Of a stretch of 64,000 bases of DNA, positions 12,301-22,458 are shown piece by piece. The notes beneath the pieces are model-generated. The model did not search any database. It was not told the origin of the DNA and worked only from the letters and a program-made list of their open reading frames with translations. Position numbers and translations under genes: made by a program. Source of the DNA: Udeniomyces pyricola (lineage: Eukaryota; Basidiomycota; Tremellomycetes; Cystofilobasidiales; Mrakiaceae); the NCBI GenBank assembly GCA_039545295.1, contig BCIK01000027.1, forward strand, positions 87,781 to 151,780, written 5' to 3'. Within the stretch, counting starts at the first letter, position 1; every line of letters begins with the position of its first letter.

Positions 12301-14385
12301 GTTCCCTCGAACGTCCCTCACATCCCCGAGATGGGTTCTAGTGTCGTTGCCCTCGCTCCATCGACTCGACTACCGAGTCCGACACGAGCATCCAGCCCGA
12401 TCCTTGTTGAGGACTCTTCAGACGAGGACGAGGACGTGGACGAAAATGAGCCGCCAGTCGTCAGACAGTCTGCTACATCTCTTGCCATCGATGCGCCTCG
12501 AGCTCGAACCACTCCTCCTCTCGACCGCCTATCGGGCATCACTTCCCAAGGCGATATCACAGACGACGCCATCGAGCCCTCTGGTTTCCATTCAAGTGGC
12601 GAGAGCTCAGTTGGTAACGTCGATTACGGCTTGGATCCCAAGAGAGCCGATGACGACGAGGGGGATGACGATGACATCATCCGGATCGAGCCTCGAGGAC
12701 TGGAAAGAGATGAAGAATCCGAGGAGCAGCAGCAGTCGGTCGAAATGGACGAAGCAATGCAGGCAGCACTCGACGATGAGGATCCTCTCCTCCTACATGC
12801 CGGCTCCCCAGAGCCTGAGCAACCCCACTCGTTCCTCGACCGCCAAAACCAGCCGCCTCGCCCGTCACCTTTCGCCCGATCCCCTTCACCCATGGCGGTC
12901 TCGCCCGAGCCCATGTCGGCGGATGCCTCGACCTCAGCTCATGATTCATCTGCGCCCTTCTCCGGCAGCGAAGTCACCTCTCTTGCCCGTCCTGGCCCTC
13001 TGCAAACGAGCTCAAGCAGCCGTCAATTGTCATTCCATCAACACTCTCGGTCCAACACTGGTACCCTGACTGGGACCACCTCCTCGTTCGCCACGGCTCG
13101 GTCGCCTGAAAAGTCTGACGCGCATGTTTCGGAGAGGGACATGTCGTCCACTCCGTCTAAAAATTTCCCTCTTGACCAATCTGTCCTGACGCCTGCCCGG
13201 CCGACCAGAGCGGAGGCACCGACGTCGGCGGCTTCCAACTCTACTATGACATCTCCCGTAACTCGTTCTCAATGCCGCTACTACATCCTCCTCATCCCCG
13301 CCGAAACGTCCTCGCAAGAATCTCTTCGCTTCATCGTCCCCGCCTGTAGTCTCTCTAACACGAAACAAATGGCTGAAGATGGCGCGCGCGTCCTTGGCGA
13401 ACCCAGCGAGGCTCAGAACCTTCGACGTCGGCCGATTGGTGTAGGAGAAGACCGAGCGGTCGAGCTGGACGAGTTTGTGCATCAAGCTTTGACGAGGATT
13501 GTCGGACTTGACATGGTTGCCGAGCAAGGTCATATCTGGTTCTTGGATACGGTCCCGAGGACGGACCTGGATCCGCCTGGTCGAGACCAGCAGATCAATG
13601 CGGTGCTAGAGGAGGATGACCTGGAGGAGGAAGAAGATGGAGCTCATGCGATCCGAGCCGTCACCGCTCATCCTAAGAGTGGTACCCAACCTGTCGCATC
13701 AAGCTCTCGACCACCACCACGCAGGAGCATCGCCCGGTCATCAGCTACTTCTCGATCCCCAGCTCCAACCGCTCCCATCCCGTCATCGTCGTCGGCATCG
13801 TCATCATCAAAGCGAAAACGACTCTCAACGGACGATCAACCGTATCGACCTACGAACGTTTCTCGCATCACGCCGACGACTCAGAAGATCCATCGGAATC
13901 AGAATGAGGATGACGACTTGAGTGAGCACGACGGCGCGAGCGAGGACTTGGTGAAGTCGCCAAGTAAGGCGACGTCGATCAGCGGGAACAGTCGGCCGTT
14001 TGTTGAGGGTACGACGAGGGGTGGAACGCCTTTGAGGAGTACGGCTTTGGTGACGCCGAGTAGCACGCGAAGAGGAGTCGGTGAGAAGCGGAAGAAAGAG
14101 GTAGATGAGGAGGACGAAGAAGAGGAAGGTGATGATGTCCTGGAGGAGGAAGAGGATAGGGATAGGGGTCGAGAGGGGACCCAAGACGTAGCTGGGAGAG
14201 ACGAATCGGATGGGGAGGGCGAGGGTGAGGGTGAGGACGAAGAGGGGTTGTTGAGGATGGTGAGAGAGAAAGAGACGAGTAGTCCTGGAGGAAGAAGTGG
14301 GAGTGGGGGTAAGGGCAAATCGACGCGGCGGAAGAGGGCGAAGAAGGGTAAAGGAAAGGCCGGTGACGCAGAAAAGGATCAATAG
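6368..14385 (+). CDS. Giant acidic, mostly disordered protein with internal repeats; function unknown
   Basis: A 2,431-residue protein from exons 6368-6460, 6649-7231, 7363-10491, 10607-11532, 11616-11852, 11972-12166 and 12253-14385 (7,296 nt, all phases agree). It starts MSYPPVDISHLLRRPYEKDP. Most of it is low complexity: long Glu/Asp blocks (7440-7530, 7690-7760, 7870-7990, 10090-10140), Ser/Pro-rich linkers and Lys/Arg-rich ends. Three degenerate 60-95 residue repeats lie at 9136-9890, each with a VEAE..LAIQPH-like start and a SLVQxFDxxHP core. A folded segment near residues 2057-2155 (VTRSQCRYYILLIP, RFIVPACSL, LTRIVGLDMV) is the likeliest domain; I cannot name its family. The C-terminus is Arg/Lys/Glu-rich (KSTRRKRAKKGKGK), suggesting a nuclear or chromatin protein, which is inference. 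It lies head to tail with the Pcs1 gene. Confidence 0.8.
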
Positions 14386-14751
14386 TATAGTAGAGAGGAG
14401 CGATTTTTTCTTCTTCTTATCAAGATAAATACGTGACTCTTTTAGGCAGTCGGTTTTGTTGTTTCTCCTTTTTTTTCTTTTTTTTTCTTATCTCTTTGGA
14501 TGGTAGTTATGGATTCGGTCGAGTGTTGAAGTACTCATTCTTTGTAATTTTGTGTCTTTGCTTGTCATCACATGATGTTCGATGAAATGAAGAAAGATTT
14601 ATATCATAAATGGATTATAAAATGATCGTAGACCAATCGTCCAGTTCGATTCGCGGTCGGACGTCGACGCGTCGCGTTGAATCATTCGGAGGAGCAAAGT
14701 CAATCAACACCCATCGTCCCCACTCTTTGTCCTTTATCGCCTCCTTTGACC
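14386..14751. other. Intergenic between the giant acidic gene and Pcs1
   Basis: These 366 bases open with T-rich stretches (14405-14500) that suit the 3' UTR of the upstream gene. They end with a short pyrimidine-rich leader before the Pcs1 start. No other feature was seen. Confidence 0.5.
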
Positions 14752-17629
14752 ATGCGAGCCACGAGCCATGATTCTGACGACATGAACATTCAGATCCAAA
14801 AGGTATCCTCCGTGTCCCCCTGGTCTAACGGACCCGTGGTATGTCAGGCTTAAGGACCCAAAGGACACACACGCTCACGTCCGACCTTTGCTGTTCCCTC
14901 CTCCTCCTCCGCTCGGTCATATTACATTTACCCACCCATCCATTTATCCAACCGCCGATTAACATATAGAACCCAGCTCAGTCCGCTGCAGAACGACAAA
15001 AACTCGCTCAACTGGACGAGACGCGTGATTCGACGTTCAGATCGGGTGGTATCCCGGTCGCACCCCAATCCGAGGACGAAGATGAAGGTGAGAGAGAGAG
15101 AAAGGGAAAGAGAGGAAACGCCAATCCCTTATTCCACCACGCGTTCCATCCGTTCACTTTTCACCGCAGGAAAAACTAACACCAATTTATCTGAAACCTT
15201 GGGTGTGGATTGTCGTGTTTGATAAGACCGGGAACAATCCTTGCTACCTACGACCAAGTCTCGTTCGCTCACGTCGTCAACGACAACAGCGACGACGCGT
15301 CCATTGTCGGCTTCAACCCACAGTACCACCATGACGACTACGACTCGACCATCTTCCAGGACGGTTCCTTCTTCCGCCACCAAACCAACGTCTGCTCCGT
15401 CTTCGGTCAAACCACGTACAAAGGCCTCGTCGTCGACTAATGGATTCGCTTCGTCTTCGAAAGCGCGTACGCCTGCTCCTACTACTGCGAACACGACGAG
15501 CAGAAAATCACAAGCGCCCACAGGGCGAGCTCGATCGGTCGTACAAGAGGAGAACGAGGGAGATGATGATGAGAGAGAAGAGGCTGATGAAGAAGAGGAT
15601 TCGTTGATGATGGATGCTGAGAAGGGGATCATCTCGGGAGCCGGTCAAGACTCATTGCTCGAAGAAGAAGATGAGGATGAGGAGGAGGGAGAAGAAGGGA
15701 ACGCAGAAGAACAAGTCCAACGACAATCATCAAAGACCAAGTCGAAAGCGGCCTCAACGGTCTCAGCACCTTCGACGAGCAAGAAACGACCAGCGACGTC
15801 GGGAGAAGCATCGAGCAAAGGTCATTCAAAACCTGCCGCGGTCACTACTGGAGGAGGTGTAGGCGACTCATCGAGGACCAACAAGCGAATCAAGGTCGAC
15901 GGTAGCAGGGAAACAGCAGCGGCTATGGGAGGTCCATCTACAACTACTACGGGCGGTGATGTAGATCTGAGCAAGTACAAGAGGAAACTCAAGGAGCTTG
16001 AGAGAGCGCTGGTAAAGGTCAGTCAACGTATCCACTGAACTTCGCACATCAATACCTCTTATTCCTTCGTCAGGAATCCATACGATAACCAAACCTCCGA
16101 ACCCATGTCTGACCCCTGATGTTTCCTCGTTGTCCCTCCCCCCCCCTTTTTTCCTCCCCCTGGCTGGTTCCCCGCTTCCTTCATTCATAAATCAAAACTA
16201 GTCTCATGCCGAACGGGACTCTTATGCGTCCGAACGCGATACTTACCTTCGCCAATTCGACGAGCTGTCCAAGCTACGCAAGACCGAGGCCGAACGGGCC
16301 TTGCAGGCGTACATGTTGAAAGCGAGTGAAGCTGCCAGTCGTACGTTTGTTTTGTCGATATCTTGTTTTGTTGAAAGACAGAAGGAGGTCGACATGATGA
16401 TAGATTAGAATCTTTGTGGGGGATGGTTTCCGACGACTAACTCCCTCTGGTTTGCAATACGTTCTTTCTGGTCTGAACTCCAGACCAAACATCCCTCATC
16501 GGCGCACTCGAAAGCTCCCTGGAGACTGAAAAGCTCTTGCGCCTCAAGATTCTCAAGGAAGGCCCGCCTCCCATCGAAAAGGTCGTCGAGAAAATCGTCG
16601 AAAAGGTCGTCGAGGTCCCGTCGAGAGGGATGAAGGAGTTGGAGAAGACGGTCAAGGAGTTTGAACGGACGATCAAGGATCAGAAGAGGGTCATTCGAGA
16701 GCAGATCGAAACGAGTGAGTCTTGACTGGTGTTTAGATGTCTCATCTAGGAAAAAGGAAAGAAGGTCTGACGGGAGAAGAAAGGATTTTGTGAGAGTTTT
16801 TGATCGGTTCATGGTTGACTGAACCAACTTCTCTTTCCTTCTTTGGTTCCAGTTGCCCAACGCGACCGTGAACTCCAAGCCGAGACGGAGCACTCTCGAA
16901 AACTTCAAGCGACGACTTCGTCTTCCTCCACCGGTCCTTCGACCCTCACGACCACCTCCATTGGTGGGGGTCCCAACGCGCCTCGAACGCCCTCTCGTCA
17001 CCACCACCATCCGGAAGACGCCCAACATTCGCTCGCCGAGACCCAGCGGATGAACGAGCATACGATTGAGCTCTACGAGAACCTGACGGGATTGCAGGTC
17101 AGTCGGATTGGGTTCGGAACCAACGCGTACGGTCAGACGATTGAGTACAAGTGCATATATACCGCGGATGATCGAAGTGAGTCAGGTTTTTTTTTTTTCG
17201 TATTCGATTCGAAATACAGTGTGTTCATGTAGTACGGAGCTTGAGGATCCTCAGAACAGGACCCCCTTGTCTCGTACATTACCTATTTGCTCGAGCTCAT
17301 TGATGCCTTTTTTTTTATATCGCCCCTACCACCTAGGCATCTCCTTCTCGCTCGACCGTGGCATGCATCCCGACACGGCTTCCACCACATCGACGTCTTC
17401 CCCATCTTCCTCTCGTCCCGCCATGATCCAAGTCGCGGCGTGGCATCCAACGTCGATCGCTTCGGAACCGGACAAAGCGTTCGTCGCAAGACTCGGCTTC
17501 CTCGCTTCGCCTTTCACGGTCGGTTGGGATCAGATCGGAACGGTATTTGAACAAGTCCAGAATCGAGTGGGGATGACGTGGATCAATGAAGACGATGAAG
17601 AAGAGGAGGATGAGGAGGAGGAAGACTAG
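14752..17629 (+). CDS. PCS1: Monopolin complex subunit Csm1/Pcs1 (kinetochore)
   Basis: A 648-residue protein from exons 14752-14802, 14970-15087, 15227-16017, 16202-16340, 16484-16714, 16853-17176 and 17337-17629. The N-terminal half is disordered with acidic clusters and basic KKRP/NKRIK patches. Coiled coil begins with DLSKYKRKLKELERALVK and continues to about residue 450, including VEKVVEKIVEKVVEVPS. The C-terminal globular Csm1 domain (about 515-630) opens with IELYENLTGLQVSRIGFG and continues EYKC, ISFSLDRG and FVARLGFLASPF. The last residues are almost all Glu/Asp. Family role: a V-shaped homodimer that cross-links kinetochore components to prevent merotelic or bipolar attachment. The third exon uses an AAG acceptor, inferred because it alone keeps the frame; that junction is the least certain. 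The gene runs tail to tail with Ask1. Confidence 0.82.
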
Positions 17630-18373
17630 TCCTGTTAGGATGGACTGTATCTACCACTCCCTCTTTTATCTCTTTTCTTCTGTCTTTTCTTTTGCCTCTT
17701 CCTTCGACAGTACACCCCATCTGTTCCCTACCCTCTGCTCTCTCTCCTTTTCTATATTCTTCTCTCTCTTGTCCCTTGCCAATTCGTCCCCCTTCTTGCT
17801 TTTCACCTCTATCAGATACCATGTCCATCGCTTCTTCATCCTTCTTCATTCCATCTAAGAGTTATCTCTTCCTTCTCATCAGCCGGCCTTTCAATCTTTT
17901 CTTTTATCCTCTCTTTTCACCTTTTTCTCAATCAGAAAGCCCCCTCCCCCCCCCCCCCCCCCTTTTCCCCTTAGTTTATAATAATGCTATCCCTGCATCT
18001 ATTCGATGCCCTCTTCCTATGCTTCCCTTACTTTCTGCTATCGCATCCTTGCGCATCCATGCGATTCTCTAATGAGATTATACGTACATATATATATATA
18101 TGCAAATATATACTGGATCCATATTGATCATTTACCACTCGCCCATCCCACATGTTTCCCTCCTATGTTGAAAACCCTCTGGGAAGTAGACAGAAAAAGA
18201 AAATACGAACCCAAGCGGAAAACACTAACCAAGAAGAAGAAGAAAGTGAAGGAAAAAATAATAATCAAGAATCACATCTCCGCTTTCCCATTCCTTGCCC
18301 GCCCGCCCTGCCCTTTTCTTTCCTTTTCGAATCATATCACCGTAACCCAACCCAACCCAACTCAACTTCCGGT
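17630..18373. other. Convergent 3' region between Pcs1 and Ask1
   Basis: These 744 bases are strongly pyrimidine-rich on the plus strand up to 18060, including a C-run at 17946-17962, then a short TA repeat (18089-18101) and a purine-rich patch near 18230. No conserved exon on either strand; this is probably two 3' UTRs. Confidence 0.5.
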
Positions 18374-21300
18374 CTAATACTCCCGTCGTTTCGGCAAGAC
18401 CGTCGGGGATTCCACAGGCGTTGCATCCTCGAGTCTACCCCCATTCCAAGTAAGCATCTCATCGACCGCTCTCAATGGGAAATGTTTCCCTCCTCCTCCT
18501 CCTCCTCCAGTTGGTTGATAACCCGATCCCGAAGCAGTCGAAGCCAACGATCGAGAAGGGCCGGTTCCACCTCGGTAAACAGCGGCACCTCCAAAGACTT
18601 CCGTTGCTTCCCCTTCACCATCATCGCGATCACCCATGATCGTACTCGCCGTTTGATCGGCATCATCTTCATGTCCTTCCCCACCTAGGGTACCATAGAA
18701 ATCTTGTGGCTGTTGTTGTTGGAGTTGGTGGGAGTTGTAACCTTGATGAGGATGAGGATGGTTAAGATGAGTAGGGACATGCTGATCGGGAGGTGGAGCA
18801 TACTGAGAATACTGAGGATGAGGATGATGATAAGATCCCGAACCAGCTCTCATCCAACTCTGATCGAAATCAATCAACTGTCCCATCCCCCCTCCTCCTC
18901 CTCCACCACCACTTCCCATCCCTGTCGTCGTCGTCGTTGACCCAACGACGTTCAACGGCATCCCATAATCATCATCATCATCCGGTAACCCCGGAGGTAG
19001 GGGCTGTCCCGACCCACCCAACCTATCAAACGCCGAATCTTCATCTTCCTCCTCCTCATCGGAATCATCATCGGAATCATCCGAGTTCCTCCTGCCTCCT
19101 CCTCCGCGAGCTGTGGCGCCTCGTCGATTACCTTCTTCGTCTCCCCGCCCAGAACTCCCTCCTCCTTCTCCTCCTCCTCGGGGTTCAGTGAGGAGAGGAT
19201 ACGTCGGTAACTGAAGCGGATCGCGATAGCTTGAAGACGGCGCGAAATGGCCACCACCCCCCGTCGTCGTGCCAGAAGCAGAAGACGTTCCAGAAGAAGG
19301 GTGGTTGAGAGAAGAAGGAAGTGGAGGAGCGTCAAGCTTCGAGAGGGATAGATCGGCTTCGAGTGATTGATGATGATGATGGTGATGATGAGGGTTCCGA
19401 TTGGAAGAGGAACTTCCAGAAGACGAAGAAGAAGAGGAAGAAGACGAGGAGGAGGCGAAAGAACGGTCCATGTTTGGGTCGAATGAGGAGGAGGAAGCGG
19501 AAGGTTTGGCAATGGTAGAGATGGGACCGAGGAGGGGTGGTGAAGGTTGTTGAGAATATTGAAGTGGTTGTTGTTGTTGTTGTTGTCGCTGCTGTTGGGA
19601 GGAATAGGACTGATGGGCCAGAGGTGCGGAACCGCCGAGATTAGAATAAACAGAATGGTTTTGCTGCTGTTGCTGTTGTTGTTGGGGTTGGAGTAAGAAA
19701 CTCGAATGATTGGGATCGAGACCATGTCCAGAGGCGTTATAGTACGATCCATCAGGTAAAGAAAGATGTGAGGGTCCTCCTGCGCCTGTCAGAGACATTT
19801 GATGCGACACATCGGCAACCCCACTACTACTGCCACCACCACTTCCTCCTTCTGCCCATTGATACGGCACATATCCGCCTTGATCCGTCTGATCTCTTCC
19901 TTTAGGAAGACCCATCGGAGCCATCCCTCCGATCGGTCTCCCAAAGTCTAGCAATCCCCTCTTGGGACTCTCCAATCCGCTTCCTCCACCTCTGTGTTTC
20001 CCATGCTCTCCTTGCCTCAACAACCCTTCCACCACACCCCTCACGGCCTCTTTCGCTGGCGTTCCCACAAACCTTCCTTCCCTTCCTTTGCTCCCCATGA
20101 CTGCTGGAGTGGCAGTGCTAGCCGCCATCGACGGCGGGTCCCGCTTCAACGGCGGAAGCGTAAAGTTCATCGTCACGGGTGGACTCATCCCAGGCGGCAA
20201 GAACCTTCCTACGTCGTCTTCGTCCGATTCCGAATCGTCCTCCTCGAGCGTCGTCGAAGCCGGTGAAGGCGCTGCCCATCCATAAGACCGCGCCCCCGTC
20301 TTGGAAACCGAGAGTGGCGTCGCGCGGGCGTGCCCGGCAGCGGGATGGAACGGATGATGATGATGATGGCTGGCGGTAGAAGGGGTTTCAGAAGAAGTTG
20401 GGTGGAGATATTGGGCGGTAGTTTTGAGTGGCGTTCGACCTTTGGGTTGGTAAGCTTGGGGACGCCGAGGCGAGTGAACGGCAGGGATTCGGGACGAAGC
20501 GAGGGCGGCGTTGGTCAGATGGTGATTTTGAGGAGGAACGCTGGAAGAAGTGGCATTGGTGGTATTAGAAGGAACGGGGAAATTAGGAAGACCCGAAGAA
20601 GATAGGGTAAGGTGAGAGAGAGCCGAGGTCGGAAGTTCGAACAGTGGTTTACCCCCTCGAGGAGTATTATCCCCTCCTTCTCCCATCGGCTCGCCCACGT
20701 CGTACTCGTCCGCAAACGAGGCGTCGGGCGAGTCAACGTCCGAATCATAATCCGCGTCTCGTCGTTCCTGATGTATCTTGTTAGATCCGGCGTGACCCCC
20801 ACTTTGAAAGAGTCTTCCTCCGTTTCCAGTCACTCCTTGGCTTTCTCGACCTGGCGCCGCGTCTTCGCCTACGTCGTCGTAGCTTGCACTGCTGCGATCC
20901 TTTTCAATGTCCGCTTGGAGAAGTCTCGAGAACCGCTCGACGGGTGATTCCATGATGAACCCTGCGCTCGAAGGGGTATCGGTCATGTCGTAGGCTCCCC
21001 CACCACCACCTCCTCCTCCTCCAGTCCGAGAAGGCAAAGGTGTCGAGGATCCAATACCTTCGAGTCCTGCGAGGAATGACGCGTCGGACGATGCCGTCGA
21101 GTGTGACGAATGGGACGGTTTCTCTGGCGCAGTAGAGGACGTCGACGTGTCAGTTGAAGAAGAGGTGTCGGATGGGAGGGCGACCGAGGCGGAGGTTGGA
21201 GAGGTATGTCGATCGGAAGTCGACGATGGAGGAAACTCGGACGCGACAGGGACCCGAACAGCAGCGGCAGCTTCGAAAAAGGATCTCCAGAACTTATCAG

Positions 21301-21926
21301 GAGATTAACAAGACCGGAAAGAGCACGGGGGAAAAGGTGGTTGGAGGGAGGAGGGGGGGGAGAGAGAGATGAGGGTGAGCATCATGTAAGACAGATAGCG
21401 TTCTACGCCCGACCGACATCATCTTGATCTTCTCTTCTTTATCAACCCAAATCCGACCAAAAAAGAACAAGAAGAAGAAAATGTCATGGGACTCAAAGAA
21501 AAAAAGAAACGTACCTTTGCAGCTTCCCTCGTAGGCTCGCTGACGGCGCTAAACCGCTTGACGGCCGGGATAAGCCTCGTGGTGACGATCTGATGAAAGT
21601 TGGAAAAGTTCTCATCGATGTCCTGGAGGAGAAAGACGTTGAGTTGATCGAGTTGTTCCATCTAGCTTGGGGTTGTTTGATTGGTTGGTTGGTAAAGAGA
21701 AGAGACCCATAAGGGCGGGGTCGCGTTAAGAATAGAAGGATTAACGGAGAAGGAGAAGAAAAAGAAGAAGAGAGGAACAAGATCAGCTGGTGTCGTTGTG
21801 AGTGAAACCTGAGATCAATGGAAGCAAGTGATGGGTTCGGACCTGCTGGGAGATAGGAGAGTTTGGATCGATTCCCTCGATGATAGTGTAGGGAGCGTAG
21901 AGGAGTGGGTTGTGAGGCGTGGACAT
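18374..21926 (-). CDS. ASK1: DASH/Dam1 complex subunit Ask1, long form
   Basis: A 1,049-residue protein from exons 21843-21926, 21515-21661 and 18374-21292 (3,150 nt). The Ask1 domain occupies roughly residues 29-95: EQLDQLNVFLLQDIDENFSN, IVTTRLIPAVKRF, then AAKFWRSFFEAAA across the second splice. The short conserved motif LPPGMSPPVTMNFTLPP sits near residue 440 and is shared with other fungal Ask1 proteins. Everything else is disordered: poly-Gly, poly-His, poly-Ser, two poly-Gln tracts (about 19565-19600 and 19655-19690) and Asp/Glu blocks. Family role: the DASH ring couples kinetochores to depolymerising microtubules, and Ask1 is a Cdk1 target. The tail is several times longer than the compact Ask1 of budding yeast. 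The second intron ends in AAG. Confidence 0.9.
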
Positions 21927-22372
21927 GGTGATGAGCTAAGGAAAGGGGGAAAGCGAGATTGAGGTTGATGATTCGACGCGTGAAGGGCGATGATGGATGC
22001 CGGTTTGATGTAGACGCGCCGGAGTCCAGGATGGGATGGGTGATATTGAGCTGCTGTTTGGTTGAAGAAGATGATCGAACACTGATGAGGGTATCTGAGA
22101 CGGCTGATGTAATACTGATATTCGTACTCGTAGGGACAGAAGGCGCAAAGGCGACTGGGTAGGAACAAGCGACACGACCGGTTGGAGGGAGCACGCCGTC
22201 GTCGCGTTCAAGTTGTTGTTTGCCCAACCGATCATCCACCACATCACACGCGCCGCTCCAGATTTAGACCATCGAAGCCATATATATATGAACATGCATT
22301 TTTTTTTTCCTTCTGACAAACATCTCATCATCTTCACACACACGTTATCATCTCTGTTATGTCGTCAAGTAC

Positions 22373-22458
<86 letters not shown>
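21927..22458. other. Intergenic: Ask1 promoter and 3' UTR of the Myb-like gene
   Basis: These 532 bases lie upstream of Ask1 and downstream of the minus-strand Myb-like gene. Besides a T-run at 22299-22308, the main feature is the long ATC repeat listed separately. No coding exon was seen. Confidence 0.5.
22372..22458 (+). repeat. (ATC)n trinucleotide microsatellite
   Basis: About 29 uninterrupted CAT/ATC units, ending immediately next to the stop codon of the minus-strand Myb-like gene, so it lies in that gene's 3' UTR as (GAT)n. Confidence 0.95.

Noticed and set aside
18952..19752. 266-residue minus-strand frame rich in Asn and Pro
   Set aside because: It is a shifted reading of the Ask1 poly-Gln and poly-Ser region; the Ask1 frame contains the conserved motifs.
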